From CAZJHX01 sp964545715 (GTDB lineage: Bacteria > Myxococcota_A > UBA9042 > GCA-2863065), in NCBI GenBank assembly GCA_964545715.1, contig CAZJHX010000232.1:1-12562 (forward strand): a stretch of 12,562 bases of DNA. The letters run 5' to 3'. Positions within the stretch are counted from its first letter, which is position 1, and each line of letters starts with the position of its first letter. This document shows positions 1-6,868 of this stretch, in pieces. A program made the position numbers and the translations under genes. The notes below the pieces were generated by a model. That model was not told the origin of the DNA. It saw only the letters and a list, made by a program, of their open reading frames with translations, and did not search any database.

Positions 1-395
1 CCGAGGTTGGCAGCCGCGTGAAGATCGTCTTCAAGCACTTCCCGTTGAGCTTCCACAAGCAGGCCAAACCGGCCGCAGCCGCCTCTATGGCGGCGCACGA
101 GCAAGGCAAGTTCTGGGAGATGCACGACAAGATCTTCGCCAACATGAAGACCATCACACCTGAGAACCTGGCCAAGTGGGCAGGCGAGGTGGGTCTTGAT
201 ATGGCCAAGTACGACGCATACCTCAAGAGCGGCAAAGCCGACGCCATCATCAACAAGGACATGGCCGAGGGCCGGACTGCCGGCGTTCGCGGAACACCGT
301 CGATCTACATCAACGGTCGCAAGTTCCAGTCCACCGGCGGCTACTCGCCCAACGCCTTCAAGTCGGTCTTCAAGAAGTACTTCCCCAAGAAGTAG
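1..395 (+). CDS. DsbA-family thiol-disulfide oxidoreductase, 3' part (5' end outside window)
   Basis: This is the C-terminal portion, about 130 residues, of a DsbA-like thioredoxin-fold protein. The reading frame is open to the left edge (first full codon at position 3), so the GTG at 18 is probably internal and not a start. Visible family features are the FKHFPLSFH strand/turn, the helical insertion segment EQGKFWEMHDKIF, and the cis-proline loop GVRGTPSIYINGRKF, where the Pro contacts the active-site disulfide in this family. The catalytic CxxC and any signal peptide would lie upstream of the window. DsbA-type proteins of this group form or exchange disulfides in exported proteins; whether this one is periplasmic cannot be seen. 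It ends 18 bases from the convergent Clp gene, with no convincing terminator between them. Family assignment is firm; the specific role (oxidase or isomerase) is not. Confidence 0.88.
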   Translation, partial: EVGSRVKIVFKHFPLSFHKQAKPAAAASMAAHEQGKFWEMHDKIFANMKTITPENLAKWAGEVGLDMAKYDAYLKSGKADAIINKDMAEGRTAGVRGTPSIYINGRKFQSTGGYSPNAFKSVFKKYFPKK

Positions 396-413
396 AGAAG
401 CCCGAAACCTTCC

Positions 414-2822
414 TTAGATAACGGATAGTTCACCGTCGACCACACCGATGGTCACGGTGCTGTCCGGCTCTATCTCTCCCCGCAAGATGGCATCCGCGAT
501 CAGGCTCTCCACCAACTCTTTGATGGTGCGCCGCATCGGACGTGCGCCGTACGGCTGGTCGTAGCCGCCGCGCTCGATCAAGAACGGCACCACGTCGTCG
601 GTGACCTCGTAGGCGATCTTGCGCTCTTCGTAGATCCGCGCCGAGCTGTCCGCGAGCAACAGCGCCGCCACACGCTGGACGTCCTCGATCTTCAGCGGCG
701 TGAACACCAGCTTCTCTTCGATGCGGTTCCACAGCTCGGGCGAGAAGCTCTTGCGCGCGGTCTCCAGCGTCGCGGCCGTGCCGGTCTTTTGAACGGGCTC
801 GGACCGGCCGAAGCCCATACGGCTGCGCGAGGCGTCGAAGTGCTCGTGGCCCAGGTTGCTGGTCATGATGATCGCCGTATGACGGAAGCGGACCTTGCGA
901 CCGCGGCCATCCGTGAGCTGACCCTCTTCCAGCAGCTGCAGCAGCACGTTGAGCACATCGCCGCTGGCCTTCTCCACCTCATCGAAGCAGATGAGCTGGT
1001 AGGGGCGACGACGCACCGCCTCCGTCAGCTGCCCGCCGTCCTCGTGCCCCACGTACCCGGGCGGCGCGCCGATGAGACGACTGACCGAGTGCGAGTCCAT
1101 GTACTCGCTCATATCGATGCGAGTGACCGCCTCGCGGCTGCCGAACAAGAACTCCGCCAGCACCTTGGCGCACTCCGTCTTACCCACGCCTGTGGGCCCC
1201 AACAGCAGGAAGCTGCCCATGGGGCGCGTAGACGTAAACCCGGCGAAGTTGGCCCGGATGACGCGCGCCACCTTAGACATGGCCTCGTCGTGCGCGATAA
1301 TGCGGGACTGCAGGTGCGCCTCCATGGAGAGCAGGCGCTCTGAGTCGTTCACCAGCAAGCGCTCGGGCGGGACTCCCACTTTCTGCGCCACCACGCGCGC
1401 CACGTCATCCGCCGAGACGGCCTCGCTGCGATGTCGTGATGCGTATGCGCCGGCCAGGTCCAGCACGTCGATGGCCTTGGCGGGCAAGAAGCGTTCGGTG
1501 ATCCAGCGGTTGGACAGGCGCACACAAGACTCCAGCGCCTCTTCACGATACGTAACCTTGTGGTGGCGCGAGTAGTGGCGCGCCAGGCCCTTGAGGACCT
1601 CCAGCGCGTCCGCCTGGCTGGGCTCGTCGATCAAGACCACCTCAAAGCGACGCTCCAGCGCCGGATCGGCCTCGATATACCGGCGATACTCCTTCTCGGT
1701 CGTCGCCCCGATGCACGGGAACTCGCCCCGCGCCAGCGCCGTTTTGAGGTCATTGGCGGCATCCAGGGCGCCGTCCCCTGAGCCCGCGCCGACCAGCGTG
1801 TGCAGCTCATCGATGAACAGCACCAGCCGCCCGTCCATCTGCGCGACCTCCTGCTTGATCTGCCGCAGCCGCTCCGCAAAGGCGCCACGCAGCTGCGTAC
1901 CAGCCACCAGCCCGCCCATCTGCAGCTCGACGATGATCTTGCTGCCCAGCGCGCCCACTTTCGAGTCCTTGGCCACGACGAGCTGCGCAAGGCCCTCGAC
2001 CACTGCGGTCTTACCGACGCCGGGATCCCCCACCAGGCACGGGTTGTTGGCCCGCCGCTTGTTCAGGATGTCGACCAGCTGCTCGACCTCGCGTGTGCGC
2101 CCGATCAGGGGATCAAGGCGCCCGTCGGCCGCCAGGTCCGTCAGGTTGCGCCCAAGCTCCGTCAGCACCGGGAAGGTCTCCGGATCCAGCGCATACCGGC
2201 TGCGCGCCGGCACCTCCTCGTAGTGACGCCGCTCCGGCTGCGCATAGGGCTGGACGTGCGGCTGCGCCACCGCCGCCGGCTCCTCGTCCGGCTCGGGCTC
2301 AGCCAGCGCCACTCGCGGCACCGGCATCGGCTCCACACCACCGAGATCGCGCCGTCCCTCCACCCGGTCGGCCGGCGGGGCCGCCGAGCGATGCACATAG
2401 TGGCGCTTGACGCCCGGGCGCAGGTCCCGAATCACCTGATTACGCAGCTCTTTGGGGTCGACGCCCAACAGCTCCAGGGCGCGGTAGGCGTCACTAGCCC
2501 TCACGCGGCACATCCCGGCCAGCAGGTGCAGCGTCCCGACGTGATCGGTCTCCGCCAGCGTCGCCGTACGCTTGTGAATGATCGTCACCGCATCAAACGG
2601 CTCCGGATCCTCCCGCTCGATGGTCTTCACTGCATCGATCAGGTCGTCCAGCTCGAAGTTTCCCAGGTCTTGCAAAAAGCCCTGCGCGCGGTTCTCGACG
2701 GTGAACAGGGCCAACAGAAGATGTCCGCTATTGAGCTGCTGATCCGTCTGGATGGCGATATCTCTCGCCTCCTCGAGCACGCCGCTGAGCTCAAGAGTCG
2801 ATGAGAGGCCTTTCAACTGCAT
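414..2822 (-). CDS. Clp-type AAA+ unfoldase, ClpA-like architecture (two ATPase modules, no ClpB middle domain)
   Basis: An 802-residue Hsp100/Clp ATPase. A Clp N-domain-like helical repeat region (about 1-140) is followed by a Pro/Glu-rich linker (about 145-210). Module D1 has Walker A GDPGVGKT (265-272), Walker B LVLFIDE (333-339) and an arginine-finger RRF (391-393). Module D2 has Walker A GPTGVGKT (542-549), Walker B LICFDE (610-615), sensor TSN (654-656) and sensor-2 GARPMRR (759-765). D1 runs into D2 without the roughly 120-residue coiled coil of ClpB, so the layout matches ClpA. A short MGFG segment at 669-672, after TSN, sits where ClpA/ClpC/ClpX carry their IGL/VGF/IGF ClpP-docking loops. 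The D1 pore loop reads AGTQLRG instead of the usual AGTKYRG, so its aromatic residue is lost; the D2 loop GYVG (589-592) is intact. No clpP or clpS lies in the window. ATG start, preceded by GGGGTG about 8 bases upstream. Confidence 0.92.
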   Translation of the reverse strand: MQLKGLSSTLELSGVLEEARDIAIQTDQQLNSGHLLLALFTVENRAQGFLQDLGNFELDDLIDAVKTIEREDPEPFDAVTIIHKRTATLAETDHVGTLHLLAGMCRVRASDAYRALELLGVDPKELRNQVIRDLRPGVKRHYVHRSAAPPADRVEGRRDLGGVEPMPVPRVALAEPEPDEEPAAVAQPHVQPYAQPERRHYEEVPARSRYALDPETFPVLTELGRNLTDLAADGRLDPLIGRTREVEQLVDILNKRRANNPCLVGDPGVGKTAVVEGLAQLVVAKDSKVGALGSKIIVELQMGGLVAGTQLRGAFAERLRQIKQEVAQMDGRLVLFIDELHTLVGAGSGDGALDAANDLKTALARGEFPCIGATTEKEYRRYIEADPALERRFEVVLIDEPSQADALEVLKGLARHYSRHHKVTYREEALESCVRLSNRWITERFLPAKAIDVLDLAGAYASRHRSEAVSADDVARVVAQKVGVPPERLLVNDSERLLSMEAHLQSRIIAHDEAMSKVARVIRANFAGFTSTRPMGSFLLLGPTGVGKTECAKVLAEFLFGSREAVTRIDMSEYMDSHSVSRLIGAPPGYVGHEDGGQLTEAVRRRPYQLICFDEVEKASGDVLNVLLQLLEEGQLTDGRGRKVRFRHTAIIMTSNLGHEHFDASRSRMGFGRSEPVQKTGTAATLETARKSFSPELWNRIEEKLVFTPLKIEDVQRVAALLLADSSARIYEERKIAYEVTDDVVPFLIERGGYDQPYGARPMRRTIKELVESLIADAILRGEIEPDSTVTIGVVDGELSVI

Positions 2823-2851
2823 CTATGTTCACCCCACAAGAGGGTCATGAC

Positions 2852-2895
2852 TACCACCGAATCACGCGCCATGACAAGCACCGTGATAGGTGGTA
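2852..2895. promoter_or_regulatory. Imperfect inverted repeat in the divergent Clp/HAD intergenic region (candidate operator or RNA hairpin)
   Basis: The left arm TACCACC-ga-ATCACG (2852-2866) is the reverse complement of the right arm CGTGAT-a-GGTGGTA (2882-2895), apart from a two-base against one-base interruption. Thirteen base pairs form around a 15-base centre. The dyad lies between the Clp start (2822) and the preferred HAD start (2907), where divergent promoters would be expected. It could be a DNA operator for a dimeric regulator or a stem-loop in a leader RNA. I could not assign clear -35/-10 boxes around it. The regulator is unknown. Confidence 0.45.
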
Positions 2896-2906
2896 TTGCA
2901 GCCCCC

Positions 2907-3518
2907 ATGACCACCCCGATAAACGCGGTGCTGCTCGACCTCGGCGGCGTCGTCGTAGACGTCGATATCCACTGGGGAAAGGCGGCCTGGCGCGCACGCA
3001 CCGGACGGTCCGCCGAGGACTTTGAGCGGGTGTTTTTCTTGTCAGGGGTCAAAGACGCCATGGACATCGGGCGGATGTCCGCCGAAGAGGGGCTGCAGCG
3101 CGTCAGCGAGCTCACGAACGGCGAGGTCACCCCCGCAGCTGCGCGAGCGTGTTTCAACGCAATCTTGCGCGCCCGCCCACCCGTCACGGCGTTAGCGAAG
3201 CAGCTGGCCGCGCACGCCCGCGTCGGGGTCCTCTCGAACACAGACCCAGTCCACGCTCAGTGGATTCAGCAGAACTGCGACATCGCGGACGTGGTGCAGC
3301 GCTGGGTCTTCAGCTTCGATGTGCGCGAGATGAAGCCGGATCCGCCGATCTACCAGGCCGCCCTGGACGCTATGGACGCGCCCGCGGAGGCGACGCTGCT
3401 GATCGATGACCGCGCCGACAACCTGGCCGCCGCCGCCGCGCTCGGCATCCGCGGTATCCGCTACCAGCGCTTCGAGGACGTCCGCGCCGAGCTCCGCCGG
3501 CTGGGGCTGGCGCCGTGA
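2907..3518 (+). CDS. HAD-superfamily phosphatase-like hydrolase (YihX-like subgroup)
   Basis: A 203-residue HAD hydrolase with all four motifs. Motif I is LLDLGGVVVDVD with the nucleophile Asp11; Gly stands at +2 in place of the usual second Asp, as also in the YihX-type glucose-1-phosphate phosphatases. Motif II is LSNTD (Ser110/Asn111), motif III REMKPD (Lys143) and motif IV LLIDDRADN (Asp167/Asp168). A helical cap fills residues about 20-90. The family mostly dephosphorylates small cytosolic metabolites; the substrate cannot be read from sequence. In-frame ATGs also occur at 2847 and 2871. I prefer 2907 because homology begins there, an AGGTGG lies 13 bases upstream, and the 2847 start would leave only 24 bases for two divergent genes and put the inverted repeat inside the coding region. 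GAGG lies 3 bases before 2847, so the longer 223-residue form is not excluded. Its stop overlaps the next start. Confidence 0.85.
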   Translation: MTTPINAVLLDLGGVVVDVDIHWGKAAWRARTGRSAEDFERVFFLSGVKDAMDIGRMSAEEGLQRVSELTNGEVTPAAARACFNAILRARPPVTALAKQLAAHARVGVLSNTDPVHAQWIQQNCDIADVVQRWVFSFDVREMKPDPPIYQAALDAMDAPAEATLLIDDRADNLAAAAALGIRGIRYQRFEDVRAELRRLGLAP

Positions 3519-3892
3519 AGAAGAAGAGCTCCCGCCTGATCGTGGTGCTGGTGTTTCTAGGCGCCGGCGCGTTCTTCTATTGGCAGCTGACCGTCACCCC
3601 GACCGAGAATCAGCTCACCTTTGTCCTCACCGACGTGGAGCTCGAGGACAACGGCGGGCTGCTGCGCCACGAAAACGTCACGCGGCTGGACGCCACCGTC
3701 ATGAGCGAGACCGGCGAGCAGGTGGCGACCATCGTCCACATGCGCCCGGGCGCCGTCGCCAACCCCGCGCCGTTGACGCTGCCAGACGGCGCGTACACGT
3801 TTCACATCATCCTCACCTTTGACACCAAGCGTACCCACGGCTATCACCGCATCGTTGACCTGAAAGGCGACAAGGCCACGATCCACCTGTAG
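3515..3892 (+). CDS. Small membrane-anchored protein of unknown function
   Basis: A 125-residue protein I do not recognise. It starts with KKKSSR followed by one hydrophobic segment (about residues 8-24, LIVVLVFLGAGAFFYW), which fits an N-terminal signal-anchor with the remainder outside the cytoplasmic membrane. There is no lipobox cysteine. The remaining 100 residues alternate polar and hydrophobic positions, suggesting a small beta-sandwich; the LPDGAYTFHIILTF stretch resembles the 'pattern-Pro-Asp-Gly-xY' strands of Ig-like or PEGA-like envelope domains, but this is only a resemblance. The GTG start overlaps the HAD stop as GTGA, implying translational coupling, and ddl starts 10 bases downstream, so the three genes are likely co-transcribed. 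Coding potential is supported by this tight packing and the GC-rich third positions. Confidence 0.75.
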   Translation: MKKKSSRLIVVLVFLGAGAFFYWQLTVTPTENQLTFVLTDVELEDNGGLLRHENVTRLDATVMSETGEQVATIVHMRPGAVANPAPLTLPDGAYTFHIILTFDTKRTHGYHRIVDLKGDKATIHL

Positions 3893-3902
3893 GCTCGCGA
3901 TC

Positions 3903-4883
3903 ATGGCGAAGCTCCCCACAGTTGCGGTCGTTGTCGGTGGTGAGAGCGGCGAGTTCGACATCTCCATGATGTCCGGCGCGGAGGTCTGCGCGAACCTGGA
4001 CCTGACCCGCTGGCAGCCCTTCGTCATCCGCATCGAGCGGGACGGCGCCTGGTGCTTTCCAAACGGCCTCGACGTCTACGGCCCCGCCGAGCGCATGGGG
4101 CTGGGCGACGGCGTCAATAAGCTGCTGGCGCTGGCCCCGGACGTGGTCTTTCCCGTCATGCACGGCCCATACGGCGAAGACGGCAAGTTCCAGGCGCTGA
4201 TGGATCTGCTGCACCTCAAGTACGTCGGCTCCCCCGCGGAGTCCTCCGCCCTGGCCATGAACAAGGCACGGGCACGCGACGTCCTCGCAGGCGCCGGGCT
4301 CATCGTGGCGCCAGCGCAGGAGCTGATCGCGGGGGACATCTGCACGGTCAAGCCGCCCTGCGTCGTCAAGCCGATGCACTTGGGGTCCTCGGTCGGCCTG
4401 ATGGTTGTGACCACCAGCGACGCGCTGGCAAAGGCGCTGGAGGAGGCCTTCCGCCACGACGACGTGCTCCTTGTCGAGAAGTTCGTCAAAGGCACAGAGC
4501 TCACGGCCGGTGTGATCGAGTCCGAAACCGGCGTTCCGACCGCGCTGCCCATCGTCGAGATCCGCCCCGTGACCAGCACGTTCTTCGACTATGAAGCCAA
4601 GTACACACCCGGCGCTACCGAGGAGATCTGCCCGGCGCCCATCCCTGACGAGGTCCGCGACGAAGCCCAGCGAATCGGCCTGATTGCGCATCGCATTCTG
4701 GGTTGCCGCGGGATGAGCCGTACGGACATGATCGTGGATGAGGACGGTACGCAGTGGGTGCTGGAGACGAACACGATCCCCGGCATGACCCAGACGTCTC
4801 TGCTGCCGCAGGCAGCGCTGGCCGCAGGCTTGAGCTTCTCACAGCTGCTGGATCGGGTCCTGGAGCGCGGACTGGCTCGCTAG
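3903..4883 (+). CDS. ddl: D-alanine--D-alanine ligase
   Basis: This cytosolic ATP-grasp ligase of 326 residues makes the D-Ala-D-Ala dipeptide used for the UDP-MurNAc-pentapeptide of peptidoglycan. The N-terminal signature GGESGEFDIS holds the Glu16 that aligns with E. coli DdlB Glu15. The HGPYGEDGKFQ motif is at 87-97. VVKPMHLGSSVGL (154-166) holds the serine loop equivalent to DdlB Ser150. DYEAKY (229-234) supplies the Lys/Tyr pair equivalent to Lys215/Tyr216. The metal/phosphate region SRTD (272-275) and LETNTIPGMTQTSLLP (287-302) closes the active site. All expected catalytic residues are present, and the length is normal for the family. The ATG start has TAGG about 9 bases upstream, inside the end of the preceding gene, and the 10-base gap suggests co-transcription with it. 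The stop codon overlaps that of the convergent gene within a shared CTAG. Confidence 0.96.
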   Translation: MAKLPTVAVVVGGESGEFDISMMSGAEVCANLDLTRWQPFVIRIERDGAWCFPNGLDVYGPAERMGLGDGVNKLLALAPDVVFPVMHGPYGEDGKFQALMDLLHLKYVGSPAESSALAMNKARARDVLAGAGLIVAPAQELIAGDICTVKPPCVVKPMHLGSSVGLMVVTTSDALAKALEEAFRHDDVLLVEKFVKGTELTAGVIESETGVPTALPIVEIRPVTSTFFDYEAKYTPGATEEICPAPIPDEVRDEAQRIGLIAHRILGCRGMSRTDMIVDEDGTQWVLETNTIPGMTQTSLLPQAALAAGLSFSQLLDRVLERGLAR

Positions 4884-5911
4884 AGCTTCGTGCGCCCCCG
4901 CGCGAAAAACGAGGAGCTGGCCGCTCTGATCCGGTGCTCGGCTGCGTCCAACTTCGCCAGCTCGTGGCTCGCCCGATGGCTGCCTTCGGGAGCGATCGCG
5001 GCGGCCGCCTCGAAGCGGCGTCGCGCCAGCACGCGAGCGCCCGTCTCCAGGTATTTCAAACCGTTGTACAGCTCCCACATGTATCGGTAATCCGCGTTGT
5101 CCGGCTCACGCTGGATCACGTCCTTGAGCAGCTTCAAGGCTCGGCGATAATCACCGGCGTCGGCAAACCTGCGAGCCGCCTGAGCCTGATGGTGGTCTTT
5201 CGCAACGGACGGCGGCGGCGGCGTTGGTTGTCGCGCGTTGGCGACCGGGGCCGCAGCCCTCATCGCCTGAAACGCCTGGGTCAACATATCGTGAATGTCG
5301 CGCAGCAGACGCGCATCGTCGCGAGCGCGCAGCTCTTGCACGGTCGTGGGATGAAAGCGCTTCATGCGCCGCATGTACGCCTCGCGGATCTGCTCCATGG
5401 TCGCGTCCGCGCTGATCCGCAGCCGCTCATGCGGCGCCTGGCCCACCATCCGCTTGTAGGCCATGCGGGCCTCGACCATCGTCGTCAACGTCGCCGCCGT
5501 CGGTTTTGACGCTCTTTTGGGCACGCGCTTGACCTCCACCACGCGACGAACCGCGACCTTGAACCGCTCCGCCGACAGCGGCAGCGGCAGAAAGCCGGTC
5601 ACCCTCAGCGGCCGGATCATGGCGGTCAGCCGCTGCAGCGCGGCCCCGGCGCCGGTCGTCAGCACAATCAGCGCCGCCTGCGACCCGATGGGCAGCTCTC
5701 GCAGGCGCGCCAGGCAGGCGAAATTCGACGTATCGTTGGGCTCGATGACAACCGCGATGAGGGCGAGCTCCTTGCCGCTCAGCCGCTCCACGGCCTCTTC
5801 CGCGGTTGGCGCCGAGACGGGCTCGATGCCGTCGCGCCTCAGCACGCGCTCCAGGTCCTTGCGGCGCGTGGAGACCGAATCGATGACCAGGGCTGTCTGC
5901 TTCCAACTCAT
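4880..5911 (-). CDS. Pseudo-receiver / degenerate J-domain / TPR fusion protein
   Basis: A 343-residue soluble protein with three recognisable parts. Residues about 5-125 have the receiver pattern, but Glu57 (AVVIEP) replaces the phospho-acceptor Asp. The N-terminal acidic pair is reduced to Asp11-Ser12, and Leu110 (GFLPLPL) stands where the conserved Lys should be; only Thr85/86 looks canonical. Residues about 156-216 match the J-domain helical pattern (ERLRISADATMEQIREAY, then KRFHPTT and a final helix), with the Hsp70-activating HPD changed to HPT. After a Pro-rich linker (229-234), residues about 240-310 form TPR-like helices (RRFADAGDYRRALKLLKDVI). It therefore looks like a protein-interaction scaffold, neither phosphorylated nor acting as an Hsp70 co-chaperone; this is inference. 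The ATG lies 9 bases after the GGDEF gene stop, with GGGAG 12 bases upstream inside that gene. The stop overlaps ddl by 4 bases. Confidence 0.82.
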   Translation of the reverse strand: MSWKQTALVIDSVSTRRKDLERVLRRDGIEPVSAPTAEEAVERLSGKELALIAVVIEPNDTSNFACLARLRELPIGSQAALIVLTTGAGAALQRLTAMIRPLRVTGFLPLPLSAERFKVAVRRVVEVKRVPKRASKPTAATLTTMVEARMAYKRMVGQAPHERLRISADATMEQIREAYMRRMKRFHPTTVQELRARDDARLLRDIHDMLTQAFQAMRAAAPVANARQPTPPPPSVAKDHHQAQAARRFADAGDYRRALKLLKDVIQREPDNADYRYMWELYNGLKYLETGARVLARRRFEAAAAIAPEGSHRASHELAKLDAAEHRIRAASSSFFARGRTKL

Positions 5912-5920
5912 CGATGCGCG

Positions 5921-6850
5921 CTACTCCCGTGCGGCGGCCGTCTTCACAGCGTCTCCGCCCGCGCCCTTGGCTCGGGCCAGCTCCGCAAACGCGTCGAGCA
6001 GCGCCGTATCCGCGTTGGGAGCCATCTCGGTCACCGGCCGCAAAATGATCGTGCACGTGATCGGCACCAGAACTCCCCCGGCGGTGGCTACCCGAGACTG
6101 CGCTACCTGGCGCCAGACCCGGTCCGCGCACTCACGCGCCTCCTCGAACTCGGTCTCCACAAGCGCGACGCAGAAGCGGTCTCCGTCATACCGGCAGAAG
6201 TGATCCGTGACGCGCAGCAAGCCGCGCAGCGACAGCGCGACCGTGCCCAGCAACGCATCCGCGCGCTCTCGGCCCACCGCGTTGTTTACATCCGCGAAGC
6301 CGTCGATATCCAAGAGCATCAAGCACAGCGGGTTGCCGTGCCGCGCCGTGCGCTGAACCTCGTCGCGAAAGCGGTCCATGAAGTAGCGGCGGTTCAACAG
6401 CCCGGTCAGCGGATCCGCCGTCGCCAGCTGATACAGCGACTCCTCAAAGCCGTGCTGCGACTCCTCCTTCAGATGGTGGTTCAACACGCGCGTCAGCGAC
6501 CGATGCACGCGGTCGACCGACAGCTCGTCCTTCAGCAGGTAATCGTCCCCGCCGGCGCGAGCCGCCTCTGCCGCGACGCGCTCGTTGCCCTGCCCTGTCA
6601 GAAAGATCACGGGCAGGTGGTTGCCCTCGCGCCGGATCGCGCGCAGCACCTCCAGCCCGTCCTCGCTGCCCAGACGGTAGTCCAGGAACACCACATCGAC
6701 CTCCTGGGTCGCTATGGCAGCGCGGCCGCTGTCTGAGTTTGAGCAGTGCACGAACTCGACGTCGTACGCGTCGAGCCGGTCCAGGAGACGCTCCAACGCC
6801 TTGGCGTCAAAGTCATCGTCTTCGATTGCGACAACACGCAGCTTGTCCAT
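5921..6850 (-). CDS. Response regulator with GGDEF domain, degenerate catalytic motif, RxxD site retained
   Basis: A 309-residue cytosolic protein. The receiver (about 4-125) is canonical: Glu10/Asp11/Asp12, phospho-acceptor Asp57 in VVFLDYRLG, Thr85 and Lys107. The GGDEF fold spans about 143-300, with the entry motif DPLTGLLNRRYF (146-157) and metal-binding DID (181-183). The signature itself reads YDGDRF, so GGDEF has become DGDRF (222-226) with Arg225 in place of the essential Glu, and FKxIND is reduced to FADVNN. An RVTD motif (213-216) sits exactly five residues before it, the normal place of the c-di-GMP inhibitory site. The family makes c-di-GMP from two GTP; this member probably cannot, but may bind c-di-GMP (inference). 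Strong GGAG 6 bases before the ATG. It follows the transglutaminase gene by 18 bases and precedes the pseudo-receiver gene by 9, so it is co-transcribed with both. Confidence 0.9.
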   Translation of the reverse strand: MDKLRVVAIEDDDFDAKALERLLDRLDAYDVEFVHCSNSDSGRAAIATQEVDVVFLDYRLGSEDGLEVLRAIRREGNHLPVIFLTGQGNERVAAEAARAGGDDYLLKDELSVDRVHRSLTRVLNHHLKEESQHGFEESLYQLATADPLTGLLNRRYFMDRFRDEVQRTARHGNPLCLMLLDIDGFADVNNAVGRERADALLGTVALSLRGLLRVTDHFCRYDGDRFCVALVETEFEEARECADRVWRQVAQSRVATAGGVLVPITCTIILRPVTEMAPNADTALLDAFAELARAKGAGGDAVKTAAARE

Positions 6851-6868
6851 AACGATCTCCGAGCGGGT

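Noticed and set aside
397..412. GAAG/CTTC hairpin between the convergent DsbA-like and Clp-like genes as a terminator
   Set aside because: Only a 4-bp stem with an 8-base loop and no T-run on either strand.
1800..2804. Long plus-strand open frame (334 codons) opposite the Clp-like gene
   Set aside because: It lies antisense to a gene with full AAA+ motifs. Its translation is rich in Arg, His and Gln with no domain, typical of GC-rich antisense frames.
2844..2851. Perfect 8-bp palindrome GTCATGAC
   Set aside because: It is short enough to occur by chance and not supported by a second copy; the larger neighbouring dyad is the better regulatory candidate.
2847..2906. Upstream ATG at 2847 as the HAD start (20-residue extension)
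   Set aside because: The extension has no HAD homology pattern, would leave 24 bases between divergent genes, and overlaps the inverted repeat. Kept as an alternative because GAGG lies 3 bases before it.
3813..4691. 292-codon minus-strand open frame opposite ddl
   Set aside because: The ddl strand carries every catalytic motif; the antisense product has no recognisable pattern.
5208..5222. GGC trinucleotide run
   Set aside because: It encodes the short Pro-rich linker of the pseudo-receiver protein and is too short to call a repeat feature.
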